18,869 nt of DNA from Cyclostephanos tholiformis (GCA_036939975.1 JALLPB010000370.1:1-18869), one strand, 5' to 3'; positions 9,481-18,869 are shown, numbered from the stretch's first letter. The notes: generated by a model from the letters alone, not told the origin. A program made the numbers and translations.

Positions 9481-10378
9481 TCAATGTTCTTTGTTATGCT
9501 GTTGTTGCTGTTGTTGCTGAACAGTCTCACTGGTGACATTCTCACCGGAGGCCGCCACATTCTGAAGTGACAATGAGCCACCATTCTGACCCAGCATTGC
9601 CATCATAATCATACCCATCATGTTTTGCTGTTGTTGCATCTGCTGATGCTGCATTTCCATTTGAATGCTGAATTCCTGGCGTCGTTCCTCCCTTTCCTGA
9701 TGCTGTTCATCTCTGTCCAATGCCTGACTCATCACATCATCATCATGGCCAACACATGTCCAACTCGGTCTCCATGACCCTCAGGCGAATGGTCACGATT
9801 TTCACGCTGCCGATTTCTGGGCCTCGAAATAGGTGTCATATGAGTTGCAGCATGGCATCTATTGGCAGAATTAGACAAGACCAAAGTGCCAACCGATGCC
9901 ACTCTTGAGGGTGGTCGACGTGCTTGCCGAGGCATCTCTCCACCATCAGTTGGTGCACGGGAAGCTTGTAATTTCTGAGGCACTCATAATTCTGAAAGCA
10001 TCATTGGGCAAATCTCGAAATCGTTGCCCTCATAAGAATTCTGAATATCATCTTCCGCAGAGGAAGATGAACTTTCTTCGTCGCTCTCCTTCCTGGACTC
10101 ATCCCCCCCCCCCCCCTAGGTGGCATTCCCCCACCCTCCTCATCACCAAGCCCATAGGCATCGACTTCATTTAGGTCAGAGCCATCGAGCTGATCGATGA
10201 TGGCTTGCCTAAGTTGCTTGGCATGACGAACAGTGAGACTGTCGACCAAGTGCCCTTTGTCAGGGTACCTCGAATTATGCGTCTCTGCCATGTGCTCCCA
10301 CTGAGTCGCCGATATAGGTAGAATTTCCTTGACAATGTCAAGGAACTCTTCCCTAGAAAAACTGGCCCCTCTTGGCAT
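9481..10378 (-). pseudogene. SANT/Myb-like companion ORF of the Harbinger element, frameshifted
   Basis: Reading from 10378 downwards, the first 80 or so residues form a compact helical domain (FSREEFLDIVKEILPI, WEHMAETHNSRYPDKG, TVRHAKQLRQAI) resembling the Myb/SANT-like domain of stramenopile transposon proteins (DUF6818-type, from memory). A 14-C homopolymer (10103-10116) shifts the frame; the coding-like continuation is acidic and Ser-rich (SDEESSSSSAEDD). That frame has a TGA at about 9984-9986, continues as a basic Arg/Pro-rich stretch to an ATG repeat near 9735, and must shift again to reach a C-terminal Gln/Met-rich coiled-coil-like tail ending at 9481. In PIF/Harbinger elements the Myb-like protein binds the ends and helps bring the transposase to DNA. 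At least two frameshifts and one stop make it non-functional as read, though the C run could be a sequencing error. Confidence 0.78.
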
Positions 10379-10679
10379 GATCGCTGGGGAGATGGAGATA
10401 GGATTAATTACTCGCGCTCATGCCAGGGAGATGGGATTACTTGCACGTGCTCGCCGAGTAATAGGATTATTATTTGCGCACTAGCCGAGGAGTAAGCTCA
10501 TGCGATTGCTCGTGCACACTTACTTGTCGGGGGATTTATGTCAAAGATATGTCCGGACATAAATTTACTCAAAGGGGGGGGGTGTTGTTTGTTTTAATGT
10601 GTTTATGACCAGAAAACATGAAAATAGGGTTAAACTTAGGGTTAAAAAGACTAAAATCTATGTTTTTATGTCTTTGTTT

Positions 10680-10709
10680 TTATGTTTTTATGTTTTTTAG
10701 GAATGCTCC
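10680..10709 (-). repeat. right terminal inverted repeat of the Harbinger element
   Basis: Read on the minus strand it begins GGAGCATTCCTAAAAAAC, the same as the left end apart from an extra A in the A run. Further ACATAAAA units continue inwards to about 10640. Confidence 0.85.
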
Positions 10710-10902
10710 AATATCATTTTATTTATATCCATCAAAAGATACATGCATTCAAACCACATCTGCGGGTTTATTAGAATACCTAATACAAAAAGAAAGGGAC
10801 AGATGTCCGGTCATTTTGTACTACTGAAATGACTCCCCAACAAAGAACTCTCCCTCCTCTCCCCTCCCCGTTTGACGATGACGACAAGGTGCCGCTGTTG
10901 CA

Positions 10903-10927
10903 ACATTATATAGTATATATATAATGT
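10903..10927 (+). promoter_or_regulatory. TATA-like palindrome upstream of the fusion gene
   Basis: The arms ACATTATATA (10903-10912) and TATATAATGT (10918-10927) form a perfect inverted repeat with a 5-base spacer, ending 42 bases before the ATG at 10970. The position fits a core promoter TATA element. The symmetry may be chance in AT-rich DNA. Confidence 0.4.
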
Positions 10928-10969
10928 GAAAACCCCCAAGAAAACAAATATTAATAATACACATAAATT

Positions 10970-11104
10970 ATGAATGCCATACCGCCGGGATTGGGAGGTG
11001 GATGGTCGCGACGACGACGGCGTCGCCCTCCCGATGACGAGGAATACGATGATCGACGATATCCACGACGACGCGACGTATACGCCGCCGGCATCATCCT
11101 CGAC

Positions 11105-11136
<32 letters not shown>

Positions 11137-14100
11137 CAATGACGACGTGATACCGACGACGAGATCGAGGTCGATTACGTCGTCGGGATCGATGCCGCCA
11201 TGGACGGGGATGGGCGGGTACGCGCTATCGCTCCTGTGCGCTTGGGCCATCTGGCATCGCCGCCGCGACTTCACGTCGTCGTCGTCGTCGTCATCGTCGA
11301 GGACGCTAACGTCGTATTCGGACGCGATGACGCGGTGGTCGGGGATGCCGGTCCTATCCCGCCTATTCGGGACGTTGGGATGGTCGGTGGACGATGGAGG
11401 ATCCGCCGCCGTCCCGGCCTCCTCCTCCGTCGATGGGGGCGGGAGGGGGGGTACTAACGACATCGACATCGACATCGACATCGACATCGACATCGACGAC
11501 GATATCGATCGTCCGGACTTCGTTTACGAGCATCCGTACGTGTCGAGCTCGTATTACACGTCGACCAGGAGTCTCGGGACGCTATTGGCGAACGAGGAGA
11601 TGCAGGTTCGTAGAAATCTCATGATGCAACAGCAGCAGCAGCAACAACAACGGATGCGCGGGGGGGGGAGCGAGGGTGGGTCGGAGGATCGAGAGGTCAG
11701 GACGAGACTCGCCATCGTTCGACCGTTTTGCGAATTCGACGCCGAGGCGTTGCCAACGACGTTCACCTGCTGGAACGCACTGCCGCCGTGCAAGGCCGCG
11801 TCGGACGATGTCGGGGATGATTATGACTACGACGAAGATGACCGCATGTACGAGGTAGGTCCGGATGGCGAATTGATAATATCCTCCAATGTCAACGCGA
11901 CGCACGGTACACGTCGGGGGGACGCGATCGTCGGAGATCGACACATTTTCGACTTCGTTGGGAGCGATGCCATGAAATACGCCAAGGCGGACGTATTCCT
12001 CTTCTACTCGCAGACATACTCGGAGAATGACGTCGCGATTAAGGCCGTGGATGCGATCATCGATCAATTCTTCGAACCGGGCGGTTGGAGTCAGTGCTTC
12101 GGCAATATATACGCCATAGAGGCGAATATACCCCAGGAATTGGACCTTTACATCCCGAGCGCTCAGGTGAGGGAAAAAAAGACACGACGTTATTCTTCGT
12201 TGTTACATGATTATTCGTTATTCCACGTAGAATCGACTCACACACACGTCGAACCAATTACAATACATGGACCTCCCAGGAGGAACTGTACAATTGGGTC
12301 AATGGCCCCAATAGGCAGTACGAGGCAGCCTTCCGGATCATACAGAGCGGGGAATGGGGAGATTACGACGGATTCTATCTTATGGAGGGCGATTCGGTCC
12401 CGATCAAGGCTCACTGGTTGGACGTTATACTCAGTGAGATCGAGGTCCATCGTCCGTTCGCTGTCCTGGGAGCGTAAGTTATATCTCTTCGTCTTCCCTC
12501 CCCCTCCTCTGTACCTCTCTTCCTGTCGTCGATGCTCGTTTTCGTATTCTTCATCTTTTGATTGTTCACTTTTTCTTGCGACGTATCAAATCGACGTCTT
12601 GTCCAATCCTTGTATCCATCGTAGTCAATACGACGGCGACAAATGGGATGTTTTCTACGAGAAAATCCCAATCTCACTTTTGCATCACACCAATGGGAAT
12701 GCGATTTATAATACCTCCCACCCCCTGCTTGAGCGTCTCGTTGGCCAGTTGGAAGTCGAGGCGCCCTGTCCTTACAATTCCATCCCGTATGATTACCGCA
12801 GTAAGTTGAATCGTCAAATACCCTCTGTTTCTACCCTGGTGGCTTTATCATCCTAATACCTATATTCGATCTCCTCACGTTTCCTCCCTCTTTAGTGTCT
12901 CAAATGTGGGTGGAGGGCACCCTCGGCATTGTCCCCACTCTCGCCCCCAAGATCATGCTTAACGAGGAGGGCGAGAATATCACGCTTTCGAATAACACCG
13001 AAATGTTCAAAAAGTGGGCCGAAATATGGGAGAAGACGACACCGTATAAATTCACCAAGGCCATACATAACTACGCGGCGACCAGTGAGTACTATACAAT
13101 CTTTACGAATACCATCTGTTGTCGTTGAAACGCTGACCATCCGATGCTTCATCTTTACAGATCTCATCCCACGACACCTCGGCCCCGAGTATGTCATCCA
13201 CGGCGCGAAGCTTTACTCTCCGTGGGACCCGACGAAGACGGAGGTCACGCTGGTGATTTCCGAATGGTTTTTCGATCGGTCGGTAAACCTTATCAAGGGA
13301 CTTGACGAGAAGGATCAGTACGTTTAATTTCTTTTGTTTCTCTTTTTTTGCCCCGTTGATTTCCATACTGACTCTGTTCCCTATCGCTCGTCCAGTCCAT
13401 TCTCCGAGGTGGTAATCATGGTAAGTGACTAGGAGCCGTTGCCCAGCCGGAACGATTCAAATCCGAGCCGTCACTTAGCTCTTATGATCCAACCCGTTTC
13501 CCGTTTGAATTATTTTTCCAAGGTCCCCCCTGTTGTTCAAGAACGCGATGATTACGACCAGATGACGGCGGTCCCCGTGCGGACGCAACATCGTGGCGCC
13601 CCCGATTTCATGGACCTATGCGAAGCCGAGGTGAAAACGGACTGGTTCATGATAACGAACTCATATCATTCCGTCGCCCGACACGTTGATTTGATGTTCA
13701 CGCCAAGGTCCTTCATCCCAGTCATTCCATTCACTCCTGCGACTTACGCCTTTTGTTTCAAGTATCCTTATTGCAAGGAAACTATTAATTTGGCACAGGT
13801 GATTAAAATGACTCACATTCCTCCGTTTCTTGTTGACAGAGGTGATGTTTAAACGATTCTAAGTCTTACTCTTCATAACCACTGCCACTGTTAACGAATA
13901 ATTTGACAGCGCATCAAACCAGGTCATGATAAAGTCATGTAAGTGCTCGTTGCAAATTTACCACCATACAGGTTTCGTTCGTCTCAAGGCGGCAACTACT
14001 CACATAAATCTAATTCTTCTGCCAGCCTTGACATGGATATGCTTTATAACACAAAGATGCGCGATGAGTTTTGTAAAGAATGGAAAGAGGAGAACGGAGA

Positions 14101-16820
14101 GGAGGGTGAAGACCTGTACAAGCATCAACAGCGACGACTGATGTTCCGTAAAAATATCATCGGCCCTCCAGGGCCAACCGGAACAAGTTACTTGGCTTAT
14201 CTGGCGCGAGAAAAGAAGGACGGAATGTACAAACTTACGGATCGCTCACTCTACGGCGCAAGACCACCTTTCATAAAGGTATTCGCAAGGGAGGAGAAGC
14301 TTGACGGCATGTCTGAGGAGGAATTGGCCAAGCGCGTGGGCATGACATTGATGGACAATAGCACTGATTGCAACTGCAAAGCTTTTGAGACGGAAGTCGA
14401 TTGCATCGAGTCAGGCATCGGATGTTCATGGCGACCACTTTTCGAAAGTTGCCACCCACCTGAGTTGATCGACGGCGGCGAGCCGATTTGCTCGACAACG
14501 GAAGCGCCGACAATGTCACCCACGGTGTCCCTTGAGCTCGAGGACTCTGATAGTCCCACTTCTGATCCTGCGTTTTCATCTTCTGCAATAGGTCTGATTG
14601 GCGAAAGCGATCCTTGGTATATCAGCATGTTCAAATCGAGAGAACACGAATCGTTCAAATCCGAATCCAATAGCACGAAAGATTCAATCCTCATGGCAGA
14701 TGATGACGACGCTATTCTCGAGAATGATTTTACAAGAAAGCGGAAGCTTGGGACGGACACATACGATGCTTTGTACGAAACCGAGCTAACTGCGGACGAA
14801 CGCATGAATGCCTCACATGAGCGAAAAAGAAGTTTACAAACTAACGGCAACTACAAAAAAGCGACTGCTCTCCCCATGAAATCGTGCAATCCCTGGGATC
14901 CTAGCATAGTGCCCCGGACTCCCACTAGGTCCGTTGATTGGGACGGACCCTCTATTGATCCAGAGTCCAGGTCGTTTTCCGTCATGGCAACCTCACGCCC
15001 AAGGAAGCTCCATGGTTCTTTTTTGCGGTATCAAACGCTTTTAACTGAGGAGCAACAGTCAGTATTGCCAAGCATTATAGGTTCATCTTCTCCAATGAAG
15101 GATTCTTGGCTCACTTCTTCTGTCCTAATCAACATGCCTAAATATGCCGCGTCCCAAGAAGGCATACGTGCTAATAATGTTGCGCTTGAAATACCCCCAA
15201 AAGATCACAATACATTTGTTGACTATGGGCAAGGTGACACATATCAACCTATTCGGATCACCTTTGTTACGGACCATTTGCTTCGTTCTATCAATCGTGA
15301 TAAGTCTTCTACCATGGCCATGATTACAAAGATCGAAGCACTGACTGGTGACATCTTGCCGTCTGTGTCGGAAATTTGGGCCGGTGGTATCTCTGTTCTG
15401 AGGTCAGTGAATAACATCTTTCCATTTCAAGATCAGTGCGGAGAAGCAGAAATTTTGCCACATCATTTAGCGCAAGGGTTTTCAAACACAGACACTATCA
15501 TCTTTGTCACAATTGACGGGCCACGATGCCACGGTGGTGAAATTACACAGAACATCGTTTCGTATGCGACTGTATGTTCATTTGACCAGCATTTGCGTCC
15601 GATATCTGCGAACATGGACCTATGTCTCCAGAACATAGATGAATCATTTGGGGAAGTTTCCGACCGAGAGAGTCTTCGTCTAACGTCTGCTTTGACTATG
15701 GAAGTAGGAAAGTTGCTAGGCCTGAGCCCTTCACTTTTCCACCATTTCCGCAATTCTGAAACGGGTCAGCCATTCGGATCAACTGAAAAAACTGTTACCT
15801 GCGTCGACGGCTCAGTCCGGACACTTTTAGTCCCAAATATATTACAACCTAGTCTAGATCTTAATCTTGATATATCTGGGAAGAAGAGAGGAATGTGGGA
15901 AGTGACTACACCACTTGTGAGGCAGGTGATACGGAATCACTTTGATTGTCAGAGTTTACTTGGAGCAAGGCTTAGCCAATCGGAGTCGTCTTCTTGCTTC
16001 GGTGACTCATTCGATCGTCGATATCATTTTGACGAAGACTTTACGTCAATTGGCGGGTCGGCTGACACGGCTTTTTCTTTAACTCCACTTACATTAGCGC
16101 TCTTGGAGGATTCCGGTTGGTATCGTNGGGTCGGCTGACACGGCTTTTTCTTTAACTCCACTTACATTAGCGCTCTTGGAGGATTCCGGTTGGTATCGTG
16201 CCAGCTTTAGAAAATCAACCGTTCCCCTTTTTGGACGAGGAGCTGGCTGTGGGTTTGTAAATGGCAAGTGTTTGGGGGAATCCAAAACCACGGTACCTGA
16301 CTACAGTCAGGGATTCTTCTGCAATGATATCTCTCAAGAGAGCCAAGATTTGGACCAACCATTGGGCTGTGATTATACTCACAGTCACAAGGCAGGATGC
16401 TCGAGCATTGGCTTAGAAGAAATGGACGGTACCATATGTCCCATGAGAACGGCAGTTATCAAATCTTGCTCTGACAAGACAAACTCTCCTTCCCTAATTG
16501 GTGAAATATTTTCTGCGAACAGCCGTTGCTTCGTAACAGATGCACCAAACTCTGTTTGCTTAGAATCATACTGCAACGATGTTGACTTGAAGCTGGACGT
16601 TGTTGTACACGAAAAGGTGTTTCAATGTGACTATGAAGGTCAGGACCTTGATCTGGGCCATGGCTACACAATACAATGTCCTCGATTGGCGATAGTTTGT
16701 CCTCACCTAGTATGTCCCGCTAACTGCTCTGGAAAAGGTGTATGCGATTATTGTTTGGAAATGCCCGTGTGTGTATGTGATGATCCGTTCAATGAAACGC
16801 CCGATTGCTACTCCCCGTGA
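10970..16820 (+). CDS. glycosyltransferase-like / leishmanolysin-like fusion, type II membrane protein (9 exons)
   Basis: Proposed exons are 10970-12166, 12280-12473, 12625-12800, 12896-13084, 13161-13317, 13396-13420, 13523-13798, 13910-13938 and 14026-16820. Phases agree throughout and, after removing the 73-base artefact at 16055-16199, give 1654 residues. The start yields a charged cytosolic tail and a short hydrophobic segment (about 82-96), a likely signal anchor. A low-complexity stem follows (poly-Ser, an Asp-Ile repeat, poly-Gln). From about 247 to 900 is a conserved block resembling a GT-A glycosyltransferase: MEGD (434-437) could serve as the acidic metal/nucleotide-sugar motif, followed by WLDVILSEIE, FAVLGAQYDGDKWD and HHTNGNAIYN (484-493). 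It ends in a Cys-rich stretch and a TEAPTMSPT linker. The remainder is an M8 leishmanolysin domain with a Cys-rich tail. The family of the first half is inferred by eye and no reaction is claimed. The likely site is Golgi, secretory pathway or cell surface. Confidence 0.75.
11459..11494 (+). repeat. (GACATC)6 hexanucleotide repeat, coding Asp-Ile
   Basis: Six perfect GACATC units lie inside exon 1 of the fusion gene and encode an alternating Asp-Ile run in the predicted stem region. A GAC run is also present nearby (about 11099-11125), and a CAG/CAA run encoding poly-Gln (about 11628-11651). Confidence 0.95.
13396..13420 (+). other. 25-bp micro-exon of the fusion gene
   Basis: Flanked by CAG (13393-13395) and GTAAGT (13421 onwards), it supplies PFSEVVIM and keeps the frame between two longer exons. 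A second very short exon, 29 bp at 13910-13938, follows one exon later. Confidence 0.7.
14870..16820 (+). other. leishmanolysin (M8)-like domain, zinc site lost
   Basis: This is the C-terminal half of the gene starting at 10970, encoded in one uninterrupted exon. Family blocks in order are an RITFVTDHLL strand, GDILPSVSEIWAGGISV, GFSNTDTIIFVT, a Cys-containing YATVC...DQHLRPISANMDLC block, the helix that should carry the zinc site, SLFHHFRN, RNHFDCQSLLGARL, and PLTLALLEDSGWYR. In active members the helix reads HExxH; here it is MEVGK (residues 1306-1310), so both histidines are gone and only the Glu remains. The third ligand normally sits in a GSHW-like motif; here it is GDSF (about 1407-1410). 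The fold is otherwise well kept, with a Cys-rich, EGF-like C-terminus ending CVCDDPF...DCYSP. Active leishmanolysins are secreted or surface zinc metalloproteases; this one is predicted to be a binding or scaffold module. Confidence 0.8.
16055..16199. other. exact 72-bp duplication around one N: assembly artefact
   Basis: Bases 16055-16126 and 16128-16199 are identical, with a single N at 16127 between them. This is the mark of two contig ends that overlap but were joined with a placeholder instead of being merged. The extra 73 bases shift the frame. Removing one copy plus the N joins the frame running from 14026 to the frame ending at 16820, and the domain reads through the junction without repeating itself. 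Confidence 0.92.
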
Positions 16821-17049
16821 TAAAACATAAAAGATAATTATCATTTACAAGTATACGAAAAAATTCTCAGTATTGCACTCTAGAGAAGGTGATAAACTGA
16901 GGTCAGACGTACAGAACTCTAAGCGCCCCCAATCACACCAGATCATTTCCGATAAGGCTCCGGTCAACAATAACAACACTATCTAGATCACATCTTTCAA
17001 AATCCAAGGAATAACTTTAATTTCACATGCATCCTCGGATGCCCGCATA

Positions 17050-18514
17050 TTAGGCGGTAAATGCCGAGATGAAAAGGCTCGCACCGCACATGTAAAGTAA
17101 TACGAGGAAAATTCCTCGAATCGCCTCCCTTGCATTCTTGACGTATTCGAAGGCCCTTCCTCCCACCCACCCCCCAAGGATCGAGAAAACGACAACGTGA
17201 ACGTACAATTTCCAATCCTCCCTCTGATAAACGACGACCCCGCCCTGATACCCAGGCGCATCGTCCCCCGCGAACGTGTCATAGAGGTAAAATACCTCTC
17301 GAAAGACCGTGCTGGTGAACATGATGACGACCCCCGTCGCGCGCTGACTATGGTTATCGAAGACTAGCGGTTTGGGAGGGTGCAGGAAGTAGAGCATCAG
17401 GGGCGGCGTTCGTATGCCAATCATCCCGCCGAGGAAGCCGCTCAATCCGCCGGCGACGACGGTATCGCTCGTTACCCTATTACAGCCGAATACTATCATC
17501 TCGATTCGTTTTTCGGTGGATCCATCGTTCGATCCATGTGTATCCCGCGCGGCGGCGGTATTATTTGAAACGGCATCGCCCGCCCGGTCGTCGGTCGCGG
17601 AGTCCGATCGGTGCTCGGATGGATTGCACGACGTGATCCCGAAGGTTAATGATAATCTCGTCGATTCGATTGGAAAATCCTCCTCATCCACCGCCGCCGA
17701 TGCATCGGCATCATCGGGCGGCCCCCGTTGGGCGGGGTCGTCCGTCGATACTTCGATGGACGTCGGCGGCGCCCCGTGAGTATTATCAATCGTCGTTTCG
17801 TCCACCCCCTTCCCACGACAGCGTCGCAGTAGCGCATCCCTCCTGGTATGCGTTTCGATGAACGCCACGAAAAGCACCACCGCGCCCGCGATTGTCTTCA
17901 TTAGCGGAATCGGTGCGATGGTGCCAACGTATTGACCGATGGGGGTTAGCAGTAGAGTGACGGGCACGAAGAGTAGGAGTATTCGACGATGGGCGTATTT
18001 AACTACGTGGGTCGATCGATGCATTGGGGGATTGGGGAGGGGGGGGGTTGGATGAGGCTGCAATCAACAATGCGCGGCGGGTTGTGATACCCTCATAATA
18101 TTCACGTGACGGACGACCCTTACCCACAGATGTTTCCCAAAGAAGGAATGGCTTGGATGAGTTCCATATATATAAGAGAGGGTATACAAATAGTAGTAGT
18201 AGTAGTACAAAACCATGGGATCAGCTTCTGTGTTAAACGGCACACATCATAATACGAAAAGAGAAGCCGAGCGACGGCGACGACGCCAAAAACAGCCCAG
18301 TGCTATATAATATACCCACCTGCACGCTGAATAGCGATAGACTCTGAATGAAAATCGCGAATTTGAAATCGGTATCGTCGTACCCCGCGAGGTATATGAC
18401 CTGCCATACGAAGAGGAATATAATCGCCTCGCCGAAGCCCAGCAACGCCGCGCCGAAATTCCCGAGGAAGCCACAAGACGATAGGACGGCTATCGTGGCA
18501 ATCGATGAGGTCAT
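17050..18514 (-). CDS. TauE/SafE-like membrane transporter (2 exons)
   Basis: On the minus strand, exon 1 is 18514-18320 and exon 2 is 18057-17050, with a 262-bp intron (GTGGGT donor, TTGCAG acceptor); the product is 400 residues. The start chosen is the ATG that leads straight into a hydrophobic helix; an in-frame ATG further up would make the (TA)n tract coding. Exon 1 carries the first half-repeat signature (GFLGNFGAALLGFGEAI) and a second helix. Exon 2 has two more helices (LLLFVPVTLLLTPIGQYVG; IAGAVVLFVAFIE), a hydrophilic acidic loop of about 110 residues, and the second half-repeat GGLSGFLGGMIGIRTPPLML followed by three helices. This two-repeat architecture fits TauE/SafE permeases, which move sulfur-containing or organic anions across membranes. 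Substrate and membrane are unknown here. The long loop is larger than in bacterial relatives. The exact acceptor is less certain because a C-rich tract follows it. Confidence 0.8.
18191..18206. repeat. (TAG)5 trinucleotide repeat in the transporter intron
   Basis: Five TAG units lie inside the predicted 262-bp intron. It is a simple sequence repeat with no sign of function. Confidence 0.85.
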
Positions 18515-18516
18515 GA

Positions 18517-18522
<6 letters not shown>

Positions 18523-18554
<32 letters not shown>
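18523..18554. repeat. (TA)16 dinucleotide microsatellite
   Basis: Thirty-two bases of alternating TA start 9 bases upstream of the start codon of the minus-strand transporter. It probably lies in the 5' leader or core promoter and is likely length-variable. Confidence 0.95.
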
Positions 18555-18555
<1 letters not shown>

Positions 18556-18869
18556 TGTGATTTATTACGCTTCCCCCATCTCGATGCACCGAAATAGTTG
18601 TCGTGGATATGTTGTCGTCATTGTCATCATATATCGTGAGCCAAACGAGGGACCTTCCGTGACCGGTCCAGTGTGTGTTTTGTGTACAGTTAGTTTGTAC
18701 CATACACACACAAAACGGCTGATTGATTCTCTCGCGTTGTCTCCTCCCATAGCATAGCCGCGGCCTGGGCCGTTACTATGTACTTATGTTCGGGTTATGT
18801 ACCGAATTCAACCAAAGTCGTATTTCCAAAAATCTCACTCTAGCTTCTACTAGATAAAATACGTATACT
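18555..18869. other. upstream flank of the transporter gene
   Basis: No gene is supported to the window edge. It probably holds the promoter of the minus-strand transporter. There is a short CACACACA-type run near 18704-18712 and no recognisable RNA gene. Confidence 0.4.

Larger units (their letters stand above)
8084..10709. mobile_element. PIF/Harbinger-type DNA transposon, decayed
   Basis: The element is 2626 bp, bounded by terminal inverted repeats starting GGAGCATTCCTAAAAA at both ends and flanked by the direct repeat AAT (8081-8083 and 10710-10712), a probable 3-bp target-site duplication. PIF/Harbinger elements make 3-bp duplications, usually TWA, so AAT is slightly unusual. Inside are a DDE transposase on the plus strand and a SANT/Myb-like ORF on the minus strand, tail to tail, which is the two-gene layout of this superfamily. 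Both genes carry stops or frameshifts, so this copy should not be autonomous. ACATAA/GACATAA motifs repeat just inside both ends and may be transposase or Myb-protein binding sites. The insertion lies between two host genes and interrupts neither. Confidence 0.85.

Noticed and set aside
10951..11493. Minus-strand open frame beginning with a Met-Ser repeat
   Set aside because: The repeat is the complement of the GACATC hexamer in exon 1 of the fusion gene; the rest mirrors low-complexity coding sequence.
12231..12279. Alternative acceptor GTAG at 12229-12230 for exon 2 of the fusion gene
   Set aside because: Splicing there puts the next exon out of frame and hits a stop; the acceptor at 12278-12279 keeps phase 0 and gives a sensible joined sequence (IPSAQ/EELYNW).
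13939..13971. A 33-bp intron before the last exon of the fusion gene
   Set aside because: It is too short; the acceptor at 14024-14025 gives an 87-bp intron in the same phase with a better pyrimidine tract.
1..18869. CRISPR array, bacterial operon or phage content
   Set aside because: There are no regularly spaced repeats, the genes contain spliceosomal introns, and no phage or bacterial gene order is present.

Overview
The window looks like nuclear DNA of a diatom, or a close stramenopile relative. The reasons are short GT-AG introns of about 76-262 bp, GC-rich exons full of GAC/TCG trinucleotide repeats, a nuclear gene with a signal-peptide-plus-transit-like leader (the heterokont plastid import pattern), a TEAPTMSPT-type Pro/Thr linker of a kind common in diatom secreted proteins, and a PIF/Harbinger transposon paired with a SANT/Myb-like ORF of a type seen in stramenopiles. 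No organism name can be read from the sequence. Family assignments come from motif recognition, not from database searches.

Layout. 1-1996: no convincing gene; it holds a dense cluster of TGTCG/CGACA motifs with a hairpin (62-209) and then AT-richer, probably decayed DNA. 1997-3409 (+): a three-exon gene for a single-bromodomain BET/GTE-like chromatin reader, including a 20-bp micro-exon. 4125-7720 (+): a four-exon HSP100/Clp ATPase (ClpC-like) with a probable plastid leader; it lacks the middle domain and the usual ClpP-docking loop. 8084-10709: a 2626-bp PIF/Harbinger-type element with terminal inverted repeats and a 3-bp AAT direct repeat on each side. It carries two decayed tail-to-tail genes, a DDE transposase (+) and a SANT/Myb-like companion (-).

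10970-16820 (+): a large nine-exon gene, 1654 residues once one assembly artefact is discounted. It encodes an N-terminal membrane anchor, a glycosyltransferase-like luminal region, and a C-terminal leishmanolysin (M8) domain in which all three zinc-binding histidines appear to be replaced. A 72-bp exact duplication around a single N (16055-16199) breaks the frame artificially. 17050-18514 (-): a two-exon TauE/SafE-like membrane transporter convergent with the previous gene, with a (TA)16 tract just upstream of its start.

The genes do not form an operon or an obvious pathway; they are separate eukaryotic transcription units. The most unusual object is the glycosyltransferase-like / dead-metalloprotease fusion. 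Second is the Clp ATPase stripped of its middle domain and protease-docking loop.
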